Below are positions 1 to 8,712 of a stretch of DNA of 64,000 nt, in pieces. Under the pieces are notes generated by a model. That model was not told the DNA's origin. It was given only the letters and a program-made list of their open reading frames with translations, and did not search any database. A program made the translations under genes and the position numbers. Location of the stretch: NCBI RefSeq assembly GCF_016756495.1, contig NZ_AP023243.1:2174501-2238500 (forward strand). The letters are read 5' to 3'. The stretch comes from Mesorhizobium sp. 113-3-3 (lineage in GTDB: Bacteria; Pseudomonadota; Alphaproteobacteria; Rhizobiales; Rhizobiaceae). The stretch's first letter is position 1; the number at the start of each line of letters is the position of its first letter.

Positions 1-583
1 CGAAACCCTGGGCGATACCGACATCGGAACGGTCGGTGACCGGCTCGGGGGTGCGCGCCGGCACGATGCCGGAATTGCCGTAGCGCACGAAATTCTCGCC
101 GGGGTCGAAATTGTAGAGGCCGATCGAGCCGACAAGCTGGTCGTTCTGGCGCAGCGAGCCATCGGCGCCGGCCTTGGGCGGGCCGTTGCGGGGGTCGAGC
201 TGGATCGGCGCGCCGCCGGCGTCGAGCACCGGATGGCCTTCGATCGACATCAGCTCGCCATTCTCGTTCATCGAGAAGCGGCCGTCGCGGGTCATGACGG
301 TGCCGGCCGGTGTGTCGATGGCGAACCAGGCGTCGCCCTGGATGGCGAAATCGAACGGATTGCCGGTCTCGGCGAGGGAACCGTGGGCACCCGAAAGATA
401 GGTCTTGCCCGACGAGGCGAACGACACCGATTTCTGGCCGGCGCCCGACACCACATCCTCGAATTTCACGCCGGTGGCGCGAAAGCCGACGGTGTTGGCG
501 TTGGCGACATTGTCGGCGATCGTGTCGAGCCGGCGCTCGAGCGCCATCTGCGCGGAAAGGGCGACGTATAGACTGTCCCGCAT
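1..583 (-). CDS. flgF: Flagellar basal-body rod protein FlgF (3' end outside the window)
   Basis: Proximal rod protein of the flagellum, assembled in the periplasm after export by the flagellar type III system. The gene starts at the ATG complementary to 581-583 and reads leftwards off the window edge, so only about 194 N-terminal residues are present. The N-terminus MRDSLYVALSAQMALERRLD and the following NVANANTVGFRATG stretch are the classic rod/hook family N-terminal helix and motif. The stop of the upstream DUF1217 gene lies 2 bp before this start, so the two are probably co-transcribed. In Sinorhizobium-type clusters flgF also sits next to motA and fliM, supporting FlgF over other rod proteins. 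The truncation is a window effect, not a broken gene. Confidence 0.9.
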   Translation of the reverse strand, partial: MRDSLYVALSAQMALERRLDTIADNVANANTVGFRATGVKFEDVVSGAGQKSVSFASSGKTYLSGAHGSLAETGNPFDFAIQGDAWFAIDTPAGTVMTRDGRFSMNENGELMSIEGHPVLDAGGAPIQLDPRNGPPKAGADGSLRQNDQLVGSIGLYNFDPGENFVRYGNSGIVPARTPEPVTDRSDVGIAQGF

Positions 584-585
584 GA

Positions 586-1713
586 TCAGAACTTCAACTT
601 TTGCATGGCCATCATCAGGTCGGTGGAGATGCCCGCCGCGACCGGCTGGGCGAAAAGCACGCTGACCGACGAAACGGCCGTCGAGGTCGGATTGTTGATC
701 TCGTACATGCTGGTGAAGCGGGTCAGGAATTTTGTGAGCTTCGCGGGATCGGTGAAGTCCGTGAGGTCGAGCTTCTGCTCGAACAACTGCGCCTGCTTGT
801 CGATGTTGGCGGTGGCGAAGGAATCGGGAAGCCCCAGCGCCGTGCGCACGACGCTGGCAAGAGCCGTATCGGCCAGCACATCGTACCAGCTGGTGATGTC
901 GGGCGCCTTGCGTTGGAAGTAAAGCGCCAGCCGCACGCCCTCATTGGTCTTGCCGGCATCCTCCTCAAGCGTCTGGCGCATGTACTTGTCGACGGTCGGC
1001 TGCTGCGCCGGATTGATGGTGGTGGCGTTCGAGCCGTACTGCTCGAAGTTGAGGGCCGAGGCCAGTCCCGCGTAGGCCGGGTTCTTCTGCTTGTTGGCGA
1101 CGCTGTTTGGGTCGCGCACGCCACCCTGCAGGACCTGCTTGATCAGGGTCTTGTCCTCGGTCGCCGAGTCGAGACCGTATGCGGCCAGCGCGTAGGTGTA
1201 GAGCCGGCTGTTCGACATCAGGTCGTCGACGGACTTCACCTTGGTGATGTTGGCCAGGTAGTAGGCCGTTTCGCCCTTCACATAATCGGATTTCGGATCG
1301 AGGCCGGCGATCTGTGCCTGGATGGCGTAGTTCTTCGTCACCAGCTGCTGCGCCTTGTTGTAGATCGTCGCGTCGGCGCCATTGGCGGCGAAGTTGAAGG
1401 CGCTGACGAACTGGGCATAGCGCTTGTCGGTCAGCTTGTTGGCGAAACTGTTGGGGCTGGAAACGCCTTCCTTGAGCGCCTTGACCATGAAGGCCTTGGC
1501 GTAATCCATGTCCGCCAGCCCGTAGGCTTTCATGGCATATTTGAACAGCCGGTCATTGTTGACGAAATCGTCGATCGATTTCACCTTGGTGATGTTGGCC
1601 AGGTAATATTTGGTATCGCGATCGACCGTCGGCTGCTGCTCGATGCGGTCGATCGACTTGTTGATGTCTTTGGTGATCAACTGGTAGCTGGTAAAGGTAT
1701 TGAGCAACGTCAT
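586..1713 (-). CDS. DUF1217 flagellar-cluster protein with internal duplication
   Basis: A 375-residue protein matching the DUF1217 family found in rhizobial flagellar clusters. Its molecular role is not established. The start ATG (1711-1713) is preceded by a strong GGAGG ribosome site. The protein contains two clear tandem modules. Each begins YYLANITKVKS-[IV]-DD, continues through an RL-[FY]-x-YA-x-x-AYGL segment and a P-N-S-x-ANK segment, and ends at an AQQ. A third, more divergent copy follows. It has no signal peptide and ends MAMQKLKF. It is divergent from motA across 156 bp that should hold promoters for both directions, and it is separated from flgF by 2 bp, so it is the first gene of the flgF operon. 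The family assignment is secure; the function is inferred from context only. Confidence 0.8.
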   Translation of the reverse strand: MTLLNTFTSYQLITKDINKSIDRIEQQPTVDRDTKYYLANITKVKSIDDFVNNDRLFKYAMKAYGLADMDYAKAFMVKALKEGVSSPNSFANKLTDKRYAQFVSAFNFAANGADATIYNKAQQLVTKNYAIQAQIAGLDPKSDYVKGETAYYLANITKVKSVDDLMSNSRLYTYALAAYGLDSATEDKTLIKQVLQGGVRDPNSVANKQKNPAYAGLASALNFEQYGSNATTINPAQQPTVDKYMRQTLEEDAGKTNEGVRLALYFQRKAPDITSWYDVLADTALASVVRTALGLPDSFATANIDKQAQLFEQKLDLTDFTDPAKLTKFLTRFTSMYEINNPTSTAVSSVSVLFAQPVAAGISTDLMMAMQKLKF

Positions 1714-1869
1714 GCCTCCGGCCGAAGCTTAATGTCGCGACAATAACCTCACTTCCTTGCGCGAAACTGAATCGCCTGACATTCGGTCCCGTGGCAGCCC
1801 GGATTCAAGCCTCACACAAGGCACGGGGACTATCCGTTGCATCTGATGTGAAATGCGGAAGGACCTGTC

Positions 1870-2745
1870 GTGGGCATTCTGATTGGACTTGTGGTGACGC
1901 TCGGCTGCGTCCTTGGCGGCTTCATGGCCATGGGCGGGCATCTGCACGTGCTGGTCCAACCGTGGGAAGCCGTGGTGATCTGCGGCGCTGCACTGGGCAC
2001 CTTCCTGGTCGCCAACCCGATGAAGACGGTCAAGGATACCGGCAGGGGCATTCTCGAGGCCTTCAAGCAGGCGGTGCCGAAGGAACAGGATTATCTGGAA
2101 ACGCTCGGCGTCCTCCACAGCCTGATGCGCGAGCTGCGCTCGAAATCGCGCAGCGAGGTCGAGGCGCATATCGACAATCCGGAAGAATCAGCCATCTTCC
2201 AGGCCTTTCCGACAGTGCTCAAGAACCACGATCTGATGAATTTCATCTGCGACTACTGCCGCATCATCATCATCGGCAATGCCCGCTCGCACGAGATCGA
2301 GGCGCTGATGGACGAGGAAATCCAGACCATCAAGAGCGACAAGATGAAAGCCTATCACGCGCTGGTCGCGGTCGGCGACGGCCTGCCGGCGCTGGGTATT
2401 GTCGCCGCCGTGCTTGGCGTGGTCAAGGCGATGGGCGCACTCGACCAGTCGCCCGAAATCCTAGGCGGCCTGATCGGCGCCGCGCTTGTCGGCACCTTCC
2501 TCGGCATCTTCCTGTCCTACGCCGTGGTCGGCCCCGTCGCCACCAAGATCAAGACGGTGCGCGAGAAGAAGAACCGTCTCTACATCATCGTCAAGCAGAC
2601 GCTGCTCGCCTACATGAACGGCGCGCTGCCGCAGGTGGCGATTGAATTCGGCCGCAAGACCATCTCGTCCTATGAGCGGCCGACCATCGACGCCGTCGAG
2701 CAGAGCACGATGAACACCGGCAGCGCCGAGAAGAAGGCCGCTTGA
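1870..2745 (+). CDS. motA: Flagellar motor stator protein MotA
   Basis: Proton-channel stator subunit in the inner membrane that, with MotB, drives flagellar rotation. It begins at a GTG (1870) with a GGAAGGA ribosome site just upstream. At 291 residues it is normal for alphaproteobacterial MotA. The N-terminus holds two hydrophobic segments ([34 protein letters not shown]). A second transmembrane pair appears near residues 170-235, with the conserved [18 protein letters not shown] region typical of MotA. No motB follows. In rhizobia motB is usually elsewhere in the motility region, so its absence is not surprising. The last codons overlap the proposed fliM TTG start by 4 bp, indicating translational coupling. 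Confidence 0.93.
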   Translation: MGILIGLVVTLGCVLGGFMAMGGHLHVLVQPWEAVVICGAALGTFLVANPMKTVKDTGRGILEAFKQAVPKEQDYLETLGVLHSLMRELRSKSRSEVEAHIDNPEESAIFQAFPTVLKNHDLMNFICDYCRIIIIGNARSHEIEALMDEEIQTIKSDKMKAYHALVAVGDGLPALGIVAAVLGVVKAMGALDQSPEILGGLIGAALVGTFLGIFLSYAVVGPVATKIKTVREKKNRLYIIVKQTLLAYMNGALPQVAIEFGRKTISSYERPTIDAVEQSTMNTGSAEKKAA

Positions 2746-3725
2746 GCGATGCACGTCAGATCGGTGCCGATACGGCCATGACCAGCCCAGGCAGCCCCGC
2801 GCAAGCGCGCTCGCTGATCATCGAGCGCCTGGTCGGCGACAGCGGCGAGGCTGATCAGGTCATCGACGCCGGCCGCGCCATGGCCGAACGCGCCGTGCCG
2901 CTGCTGCAGAAGGGTCTTTCGGGCGAGCTCGGCGTTCCCGTCATCGTCGACCTCAAGGCCGTCGAGGTCAGCCGCGTCCCCGAGGCGCGCTCGCGCGCCG
3001 GCGACAATTTCGCCATGACCATCGTCGGCTCGCCGGCATCCTCGGATGCGATGACGCTCGTTATCGACGCCGCCGCGATCGCGATCATGGTCTCGACGCT
3101 GTTTGGCGGCGATCCGGATATGCCGGCATCGCCGATCGAGCGCGACCTGTCGCCGATCGAGGCCGATGTTTCGACCATGGTGTTCCAGGAGGTGGCGCAG
3201 GCGTTCAACGGATCGGGGCGGCGCTCGCTCGACCTGCGGCTGCCCGCGCCGCGAGCGATGTCGGGCGCCGAGGCGAAGCGGCATGTGCTGCGCGACGGCG
3301 CCGCCATCCGCATCGTGCTTGGCATCTCGACGCCGGTCGACAGCGGCTTCATCACCGTGACGCTGCCGCAGCGTGTCGTCCTTGTCGGCCGCGACGGCAC
3401 CGCCGGCGTCGTCGAGGACGATCATGGCACCAGTTGGCGCGCACGTTTTTCGGAAGAGGTGATGCGTTCGACGGTGGCGCTCGAAGCCACCATGCCGCTG
3501 ACGCGGCTGACGCTTGGCGACCTTGCCAATCTCGAAGTGGGCCAGGTCATCGACTTCGACGAAACGGCGCAATCACGGGCCCGCCTCAGCGCGCGCGGCC
3601 AGACGCTGTTCGTATGCGAGTTCGGCAAACTGGGGCAGAATTACACCGTCCGAATCAGGCATCCTTTCGATGCCGGGCAGGATTTCATCGATGGGCTCAT
3701 GCCGGCCGGTGCCGGGCGCGCCTGA
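2742..3725 (+). CDS. fliM: Flagellar motor switch protein FliM
   Basis: C-ring protein that binds phosphorylated CheY and switches rotation direction. The likely start is a TTG at 2742 overlapping the motA stop (TTGA), giving 327 residues. An in-frame ATG at 2778 is an alternative that would remove 12 residues. The middle part is the CheC-like FliM core (around residues 50-230), and the C-terminal 80 residues form the SpoA-type domain shared with FliN ([17 protein letters not shown]). Rhizobial FliM is divergent from enteric FliM, and this gene fits that type. It lies between motA and fliN in the canonical rhizobial order motA-fliM-fliN-fliG, which strongly supports the call. Confidence 0.88.
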   Translation: MSDARQIGADTAMTSPGSPAQARSLIIERLVGDSGEADQVIDAGRAMAERAVPLLQKGLSGELGVPVIVDLKAVEVSRVPEARSRAGDNFAMTIVGSPASSDAMTLVIDAAAIAIMVSTLFGGDPDMPASPIERDLSPIEADVSTMVFQEVAQAFNGSGRRSLDLRLPAPRAMSGAEAKRHVLRDGAAIRIVLGISTPVDSGFITVTLPQRVVLVGRDGTAGVVEDDHGTSWRARFSEEVMRSTVALEATMPLTRLTLGDLANLEVGQVIDFDETAQSRARLSARGQTLFVCEFGKLGQNYTVRIRHPFDAGQDFIDGLMPAGAGRA

Positions 3726-3742
3726 GCTTTTGGAGACGATTC

Positions 3743-4132
3743 ATGGCCAAGACCAAAGTGGAAGCAGCAGAACTCGACCAGCCGGATGAGCAGCTCGACC
3801 GCGCCATCGAGGAATTGCGCGGGGTCCTGCATGAGGAGGAGCAACGCCCGGACGCGGCGTTCAAGGCCGCCGCGGGCGCCAATTCCAATGTCATCATGAA
3901 CATCCCCGTCGATGTCCAGATCATCCTCGGCAGCACCGAGATGGCGGTGGCCGATCTGATGGCGCTGCAGAAGGGCTCGACGGTGGCGCTCAACCGCCGC
4001 ATCGGCGAACCGGTCGACGTCGTGGTCAACGGCCGCAAGATCGCCCGCGGCGAGATCACGGTGCTCGAAAGCGATCCCTCGCGTTTCGGCATCAGGTTGA
4101 CCGAGATCATCGCCGGCACGAAGGGCGCCTAG
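3743..4132 (+). CDS. fliN: Flagellar motor switch protein FliN
   Basis: C-ring component at the base of the flagellar motor. The ATG at 3743 is preceded by a TGGAGA ribosome site, 17 bp after the fliM stop; the frame is open further upstream but that part lies inside fliM. The 129-residue product has an acidic, variable N-terminal half (about 50 residues). This is followed by the SpoA domain with the diagnostic pattern [20 protein letters not shown], then a hydrophobic [20 protein letters not shown] segment and GEITVLE. The size and domain structure are normal for the family. It is co-oriented with fliM and fliG in one operon. Confidence 0.93.
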   Translation: MAKTKVEAAELDQPDEQLDRAIEELRGVLHEEEQRPDAAFKAAAGANSNVIMNIPVDVQIILGSTEMAVADLMALQKGSTVALNRRIGEPVDVVVNGRKIARGEITVLESDPSRFGIRLTEIIAGTKGA

Positions 4133-4178
4133 ATATGGCTGGCGGGGCTTGCCGGTTGCAGCGGAGGCGAGAGGCAGC

Positions 4179-5189
4179 ATGACGCCGCTGACGACCCTGA
4201 CGCGCGCGCAAAAGGCGGCCGCCATATTGGTGGCGATGGGCAAGCCGTCCGCCAGCCGCCTGTTGAAATTCTTCAAGCAGGAAGAGCTGAAGGCGCTGAT
4301 CGAGGGCGCCCGGCTGCTCAGGACCATTCCGCAGAGCGATCTCGAGCGCATCGTCGCCGAGTTCGAGGCCGAGTTCACCGAGGGGGCCGGCCTGCTCGAT
4401 TCCGCCGACAGGATGGACACCATCCTCAACGAATCGCTGTCGCCCGAAGAGATGAACGCCATCATGGGCAACAAGAAGCCGGAGGCGGCGCCTGAAGGGC
4501 CGCCACCGATCTGGCCCGATCTCGAAAAACTCGAACCTTCGCGGCTGGGCACCTTCCTGGCTGGCGAACATCCACAGACGGCTGCCATGGTGCTGTCGAA
4601 GCTGGGCCCGCAGGCGGCGGCGAGCGTGCTTTTGACGCTCACGAAACCGATGCGCGGAGAAATCATCAAGCGCATGGTCACGATGGCCAATGTTCCGGCC
4701 GCCGCCACCAGGATCGTCGAGAACCGGTTGCGCACCAGCGTGCTGTCGGAAATCTCGACCAAGGACACGTCGGCCGGGCAGGCGCGTGTCGCCAGCGTGC
4801 TCAACGAGCTGGACAAGCCGCTGCTCGAGGAGGTCATGCAGGACCTGGAAGCCGCCGGCACGCCCGACCTCGACGGTGTGCGGGCAAGGCTTTTTGCTTT
4901 CGACGACCTGCCGCTGCTCACCCAGAAGGCGCGCGTGCTCCTGTTCGACGGACTGTCGACCGAGCTTGTCACGCTGGCGCTGCGCGGCACGTCGGCGGCA
5001 CTCGCCGAAGCGGTGCTGTCGGCGATCGGCGCGCGGTCGCGGCGCATGATCGAAGCTGAACTCGGCCAGGGCTCGGAGGGCGTGCCTGCCGCCGACATAC
5101 TGGCGGCACGCAAGACCATCGTGACGACGACAATCCGGCTGTCGCGCGAGGGCGCATTCGAACTTCCCGCGACGCAGAACGCCGCTTAA
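4179..5189 (+). CDS. fliG: Flagellar motor switch protein FliG
   Basis: Torque-generating C-ring protein that contacts the MS ring (FliF) and the stator (MotA). The chosen start is the ATG at 4179, preceded by GGAGGCGAGA; an upstream in-frame TTG at 4149 is less likely. The 336-residue product shows the three-domain FliG organisation: an N-terminal domain (LTRAQKAAAILVAMG), a middle domain with the EHPQTAAMVLSKL motif, and a C-terminal domain with charged residues for stator contact (FDDLPLL, followed by SRRMIEAELG). It follows fliN by 46 bp and precedes flhB by 3 bp, so it is in the same transcription unit. Confidence 0.93.
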   Translation: MTPLTTLTRAQKAAAILVAMGKPSASRLLKFFKQEELKALIEGARLLRTIPQSDLERIVAEFEAEFTEGAGLLDSADRMDTILNESLSPEEMNAIMGNKKPEAAPEGPPPIWPDLEKLEPSRLGTFLAGEHPQTAAMVLSKLGPQAAASVLLTLTKPMRGEIIKRMVTMANVPAAATRIVENRLRTSVLSEISTKDTSAGQARVASVLNELDKPLLEEVMQDLEAAGTPDLDGVRARLFAFDDLPLLTQKARVLLFDGLSTELVTLALRGTSAALAEAVLSAIGARSRRMIEAELGQGSEGVPAADILAARKTIVTTTIRLSREGAFELPATQNAA

Positions 5190-5192
5190 GGC

Positions 5193-6275
5193 ATGTCCGA
5201 CGCCGCCGACAAGGACTCCAAAACCGAAGAGGCGACGGAAAAGAAGGTCCGCGACACGATCGAACAGGGCAAGCTGCCCCATTCGAGGGAAACCGCGATC
5301 CTCGCCTCCTTCGTCGCCATACTGGTGTTCACCGTCTTCTATGCAAAGGACGCGGTCATGAACCTCGGCATGTTCCTGTCGATGTTCCTCGAGAAGCCCG
5401 AGGCCTGGCCGATGAACACCGAGACCGATGTCATCGATCTCTACAAGATCGTCATGCTGGAAGTGGGCCGCGCCGTCGTCAGCCTGCTGGTGCTTTTGAC
5501 CGTCGCCGGCATCGGCGCCTCGGTGCTCCAGAACATGCCGCAATTCGTCGGCGAGCGGATCAGGCCGCAGCTTTCGCGCATTTCGATCACCAAGGGCTGG
5601 AACCGGATGTTCGGCGCCCAGGGCTGGGTCGAGTTCCTGAAATCCCTGGCAAAGGTCGGCTTCGCCATTGCCGTGCTTACCTTCACGCTGTCGGAGGATC
5701 ACCGCAAGCTGCTTGCCGGGATGATCACCAATCCGATCGCTTTCGGCCTCGTTATCCGTGGCATCGCGGTCGACATATTGGTGGCGATCGTCTTCGTCAT
5801 GGGGCTGATCGCGGCGATCGACATCGTCTGGTCGCGCTTCCACTGGAAGCAGGACCTGCGCATGACCAAGCAGGAGGTGAAGGACGAGTTCAAGCAGTCC
5901 GAAGGCGATCCGATCGTCAAGTCGCGGCTGCGCTCGCTGGCACGCGACCGCGCGCGCAAGCGGATGATGACGGCGGTGCCGCGCGCGACTCTGATCATCG
6001 CCAACCCGACCCACTTCTCGATCGCGTTGAAATATGTGCGCGACGAGGATTCGGCGCCGCTCGTGGTGGCCAAGGGGCAGGATCTGGTGGCGTTGAAAAT
6101 CCGCGAGATCGCCAAGGAGCACAACATTCCGATCTTCGAGGACGTGGAGCTCGCGCGCTCCATGTACAAGCAAGTTTCGGTTGATAATGTGATCCCGTCG
6201 CAATTCTACCAGGCCGTCGCCGAACTGGTGCGGATCGTCTACTCGAAAAAGGCTGAGCGCAGACAGATTTCATGA
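5193..6275 (+). CDS. flhB: Flagellar export apparatus protein FlhB
   Basis: Inner-membrane component of the flagellar type III export gate that controls the rod/hook-to-filament substrate switch. The ATG at 5193 gives 360 residues, the normal length. The N-terminus carries the conserved DKDSKTEEATEKKVRD segment, followed by four membrane segments in the first 215 residues. The cytoplasmic domain contains the autocleavage motif NPTH (N271-P272-T273-H274), so the protein should self-cleave in the usual way. The gene starts 3 bp after fliG and its stop overlaps the next gene's ATG (ATGA, 6272-6275), indicating tight coupling with that small gene. Confidence 0.95.
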   Translation: MSDAADKDSKTEEATEKKVRDTIEQGKLPHSRETAILASFVAILVFTVFYAKDAVMNLGMFLSMFLEKPEAWPMNTETDVIDLYKIVMLEVGRAVVSLLVLLTVAGIGASVLQNMPQFVGERIRPQLSRISITKGWNRMFGAQGWVEFLKSLAKVGFAIAVLTFTLSEDHRKLLAGMITNPIAFGLVIRGIAVDILVAIVFVMGLIAAIDIVWSRFHWKQDLRMTKQEVKDEFKQSEGDPIVKSRLRSLARDRARKRMMTAVPRATLIIANPTHFSIALKYVRDEDSAPLVVAKGQDLVALKIREIAKEHNIPIFEDVELARSMYKQVSVDNVIPSQFYQAVAELVRIVYSKKAERRQIS

Positions 6276-6706
6276 ACCGCCAACCGCACGCAAAATCCCG
6301 CGAGATCATCGTCGCCAGCGCCATCGAGCAGGTGGTCGGCGAACTGAGATTGATCGATGTCGCCGACTACATCGCCTTCATCCGGCTGGAGCATTTCGCC
6401 TGCCTTTCGGATCTGGTCGATTCAGCGGTGGAGCTGTTCTTCATGCCGGGCACGCTCAAACTCGGCCATGGCGGCGAGGCGCATGTCGACTGGAGCGGCA
6501 GTCCGCGCATCGTGCTCGACCTGGAACTCAGGCCACCAGGGGTGACCGTCTATTTCCAGCTGACGCTGAGCGAGGCCGGCAATTCGGTCGCGGTCAATTA
6601 CGTGTCATTCGAAAAGCCCGGCGAAGACCCCGAGCACAATACGGCGCTGCTGGAAGCAGTGATCGAACAGGCCCGGATCCGCAAAGTCGAGCCCATGGCG
6701 TTCTAG
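6272..6706 (+). CDS. Small conserved protein at the end of the flagellar operon, function unknown
   Basis: A 144-residue protein that I do not recognise as a named family. Its ATG overlaps the flhB stop by 4 bp, so it is almost certainly translated from the flagellar operon mRNA. It has no signal peptide or membrane segment. The N-terminal 60 residues look helical and mixed charged/hydrophobic (SAIEQVVGELRLIDVADYIA). The C-terminal half looks rich in beta strands (VTVYFQLTLSEAGNSVAVNY), suggesting a compact alpha/beta cytoplasmic protein. Position between flhB and the visN/visR regulators suggests a motility accessory role, such as assembly or export control, but this is inference from context alone. 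It is followed by a 23-bp gap to the convergent visR stop. Confidence 0.7.
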   Translation: MNRQPHAKSREIIVASAIEQVVGELRLIDVADYIAFIRLEHFACLSDLVDSAVELFFMPGTLKLGHGGEAHVDWSGSPRIVLDLELRPPGVTVYFQLTLSEAGNSVAVNYVSFEKPGEDPEHNTALLEAVIEQARIRKVEPMAF

Positions 6707-6729
6707 AGCGCCTTGTCAGGCGACAGCAA

Positions 6730-7500
6730 TCATTCGATCAGGCCCAGCCGCAGCGCCTTGGCGACCGCCTGGTTGCGGTTGACGGCGTTGAGCTTCTGCG
6801 TCGACTGGGTCAGGTACTGGTTGGCGGTGTGGACCGAAAGCTTCAGGAGCCGCGCGATTTCCTCGCTTGTATTGCCGTTGGCTGTCAGCTTCAGGCATTC
6901 CAATTCGCGTTTGGAGATGGCGCGCATCCTGCCGGCATCGCCGGGACGGATACGGGCGACAGCGGCGAACAGGGAAAAGCAGCGGGCGTGGATTTCGTAG
7001 AGCGTATCCTGTGGCAGCGCGATCTCCGATCCCAGGAAGACGACAAGGCCGCACTGACCGCGATCGGCGTGGACGGGAAAGGCAATGCCACTGGTGCCGG
7101 GCGCCAGGGGGGATATCTGCGCGGTCCAGGCAAGGTTGCCGAACATCTCGGCCATGGCCGCGACGCCGTCATCCGTCCACCAGCGTGGCTCCGTCGAATT
7201 GTGGGTGTGGCGCACGATCTCCTCGCCATTGGCGCCCGAGATGAACTTCGTCGCCACGGCAATGCCGGGATAGTCGGAATCAAAACACGGCACCAGCCGC
7301 GCCCGTTCCGGCGACGGGCTGACGAAGTACAGGCCGAAGGCCGAGGCGTTGATGTCGACCGATATCCAGCGGCAGCGGCGCACGGCATCGGGAACGGTGA
7401 CGGCGTGATGTGTTTCGGAGCTGAGCGAGAAGGCGCCGAAGGGGCTGCGCTGCTCGTTGAAGAGGGCTTCCGCGGCGTCCTTGATGTCAGCGTGTTTCAA
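6730..7500 (-). CDS. visR: LuxR-family transcriptional regulator VisR
   Basis: VisR and VisN together form the global activator of flagellar and chemotaxis genes in Sinorhizobium meliloti. This frame is open well upstream (to 7743), but that part overlaps visN. The sensible start is the TTG at 7498-7500, overlapping the visN stop as TTGA, giving 256 residues. The N-terminal about 180 residues form an autoinducer-binding-like domain (WWTDDGVAAMAEMFGNLAW). The C-terminal 65 residues are a LuxR/GerE helix-turn-helix (ISKRELECLKLTANGNTSEE). The VisN-VisR pair, the translational overlap and the flanking flagellar genes make the name secure; the TTG start is inferred. Confidence 0.88.
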   Translation of the reverse strand: MKHADIKDAAEALFNEQRSPFGAFSLSSETHHAVTVPDAVRRCRWISVDINASAFGLYFVSPSPERARLVPCFDSDYPGIAVATKFISGANGEEIVRHTHNSTEPRWWTDDGVAAMAEMFGNLAWTAQISPLAPGTSGIAFPVHADRGQCGLVVFLGSEIALPQDTLYEIHARCFSLFAAVARIRPGDAGRMRAISKRELECLKLTANGNTSEEIARLLKLSVHTANQYLTQSTQKLNAVNRNQAVAKALRLGLIE

Positions 7501-8207
7501 ATGATGCCACTCCTGATCGCCGTGGCGATGGCCATCGCACGGTTGGAGGCCGCGAATTTCTGGATGGCGTGGGTGATGTAGCTGTTGACGGTGTTGGAGG
7601 AGACGCCAAGGATGACCGCCACCTCGTCGGTGGTCTTGCCTTCCGAGACCCAGAACAGGCATTCGCGCTCGCGATCGGACAGCGGATCCTGCATGGCGGC
7701 GGCGGCGATCAGCTGCGGGATATGCGAGAGCGCGTAGCAGCATTTCAACTGCGCCTTCATCAGCGCCGGCTGGTCGATGTGGCCTGGCGTCGCCGCCGAG
7801 AACAGGGCGAACAGCCGCTGGCGGCCGACATTCAGCCGCAGCGAATAGATCTCGGCATGGCCGAGCACGTCGAGCAGGCGGGCCTCGTCGCCGGAGACCA
7901 GCCCGTCCGCATCGGGCGCCGCCGCGGCCACCAGCGGCCTTGGACGGATGCCGGGCGCGACGGTGAGGGCTCCCTGGGCAAGGCTGGCGATCAGCCGCTT
8001 GCCGATCAGTTCGATGGCGTCGAAAATCCAGTTCGACGAGACAATGCGCGCGTCGTTGCGGTCCTGGTCGTGGACGATGGCAACCAGCATGTAGCTGTCG
8101 GCGCCGATCTCGGCGGTCAGTTCCATGAAAAAGCTGGTCAGATCACCGCGCGACGCCAGGCGCGAGCCCAATGTGTCGGATTGAAGAAGCGCGGCGGGAC
8201 TGCTCAT
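7497..8207 (-). CDS. visN: LuxR-family transcriptional regulator VisN
   Basis: Partner of VisR in the heteromeric activator at the top of the rhizobial motility cascade. The ATG is complementary to 8205-8207 and the product is 236 residues. The N-terminal domain is poorly conserved and resembles the ligand-binding half of LuxR proteins. The C-terminal LuxR helix-turn-helix is clear (DPLSDRERECLFWVSEGKTT, then VILGVSSNTVNSYI). The gene is the first of the visN-visR pair and is read away from a 505-bp intergenic region that should hold its promoter. In S. meliloti fliF lies upstream of visN; here a TMEM43-like gene is found instead. Confidence 0.88.
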   Translation of the reverse strand: MSSPAALLQSDTLGSRLASRGDLTSFFMELTAEIGADSYMLVAIVHDQDRNDARIVSSNWIFDAIELIGKRLIASLAQGALTVAPGIRPRPLVAAAAPDADGLVSGDEARLLDVLGHAEIYSLRLNVGRQRLFALFSAATPGHIDQPALMKAQLKCCYALSHIPQLIAAAAMQDPLSDRERECLFWVSEGKTTDEVAVILGVSSNTVNSYITHAIQKFAASNRAMAIATAIRSGII

Positions 8208-8712
8208 TTGCTGCTTTTGGCCGGAATCGTTTCTGCTGTCCGGATGCTGGGGGCCAGCCGCCGAACCCTAAAAACGCGTTACTTTCACGAGACGCACACG
8301 AGGCGCGGTGCCGCGCCAATCAGACGGAATCCATCAGGGAACGCGAAGACATCCGCGTCTGGCGCCGGAGAAATTCCGGAACGTGAGACTTTGGGTGGTC
8401 GCCGCGCCCCCCGAGGACCGGCTGATTCGGGTCTAATCTACCCGCAGATGAATCCGACATCAAACGCGATTTGACAAAATCGAATCCGGTGGACTCGCGT
8501 GCGACTCATAGGCCGATTTTCACGGCCTCCGCGCGTGTGAAAATGCCGGGACTGCGCAAGCCGGCCATATCCGTGTGCTGCCCGATGCGATAGATTCGCG
8601 AGCGCCGGAGGGGTGGGCACCGCCGGCGATGGAGTTCGTAGCTGCATTACGGCCGCGGTCGTTCGCGGTGGTGTCATGCGGGCTCCTGGCATCTTTTGTT
8701 TCGGGGGAAACG
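8208..8712. other. Gene-free divergent region between visN and the TMEM43-like gene
   Basis: About 505 bp with no convincing coding frame; the short open frames here show no recognisable domain or ribosome site. It must contain promoters for visN (leftwards) and the TMEM43-like gene (rightwards). A TTGACA hexamer occurs at 8471-8476, without a convincing partner -10 box. The clearest structure is the inverted repeat at 8516-8544, listed separately. Confidence 0.6.
8516..8544. promoter_or_regulatory. Inverted repeat upstream of the TMEM43-like gene
   Basis: Perfect 8-bp arms ATTTTCAC (8516-8523) and GTGAAAAT (8537-8544) separated by 13 bp, lying about 170 bp before the TMEM43-like start. It could be a regulator operator or an RNA hairpin. 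No T-run follows, so it is not an obvious terminator. Confidence 0.35.

Noticed and set aside
1..583. Possible truncated flgF pseudogene
   Set aside because: The frame is open to the window edge; the truncation is due to the window, not a mutation.
4107..6203. A 698-codon open frame on the minus strand opposite fliG and flhB
   Set aside because: It is rich in His, Arg, Gln and Asp in the way typical of antisense readings of GC-rich genes and overlaps two well-supported flagellar genes.
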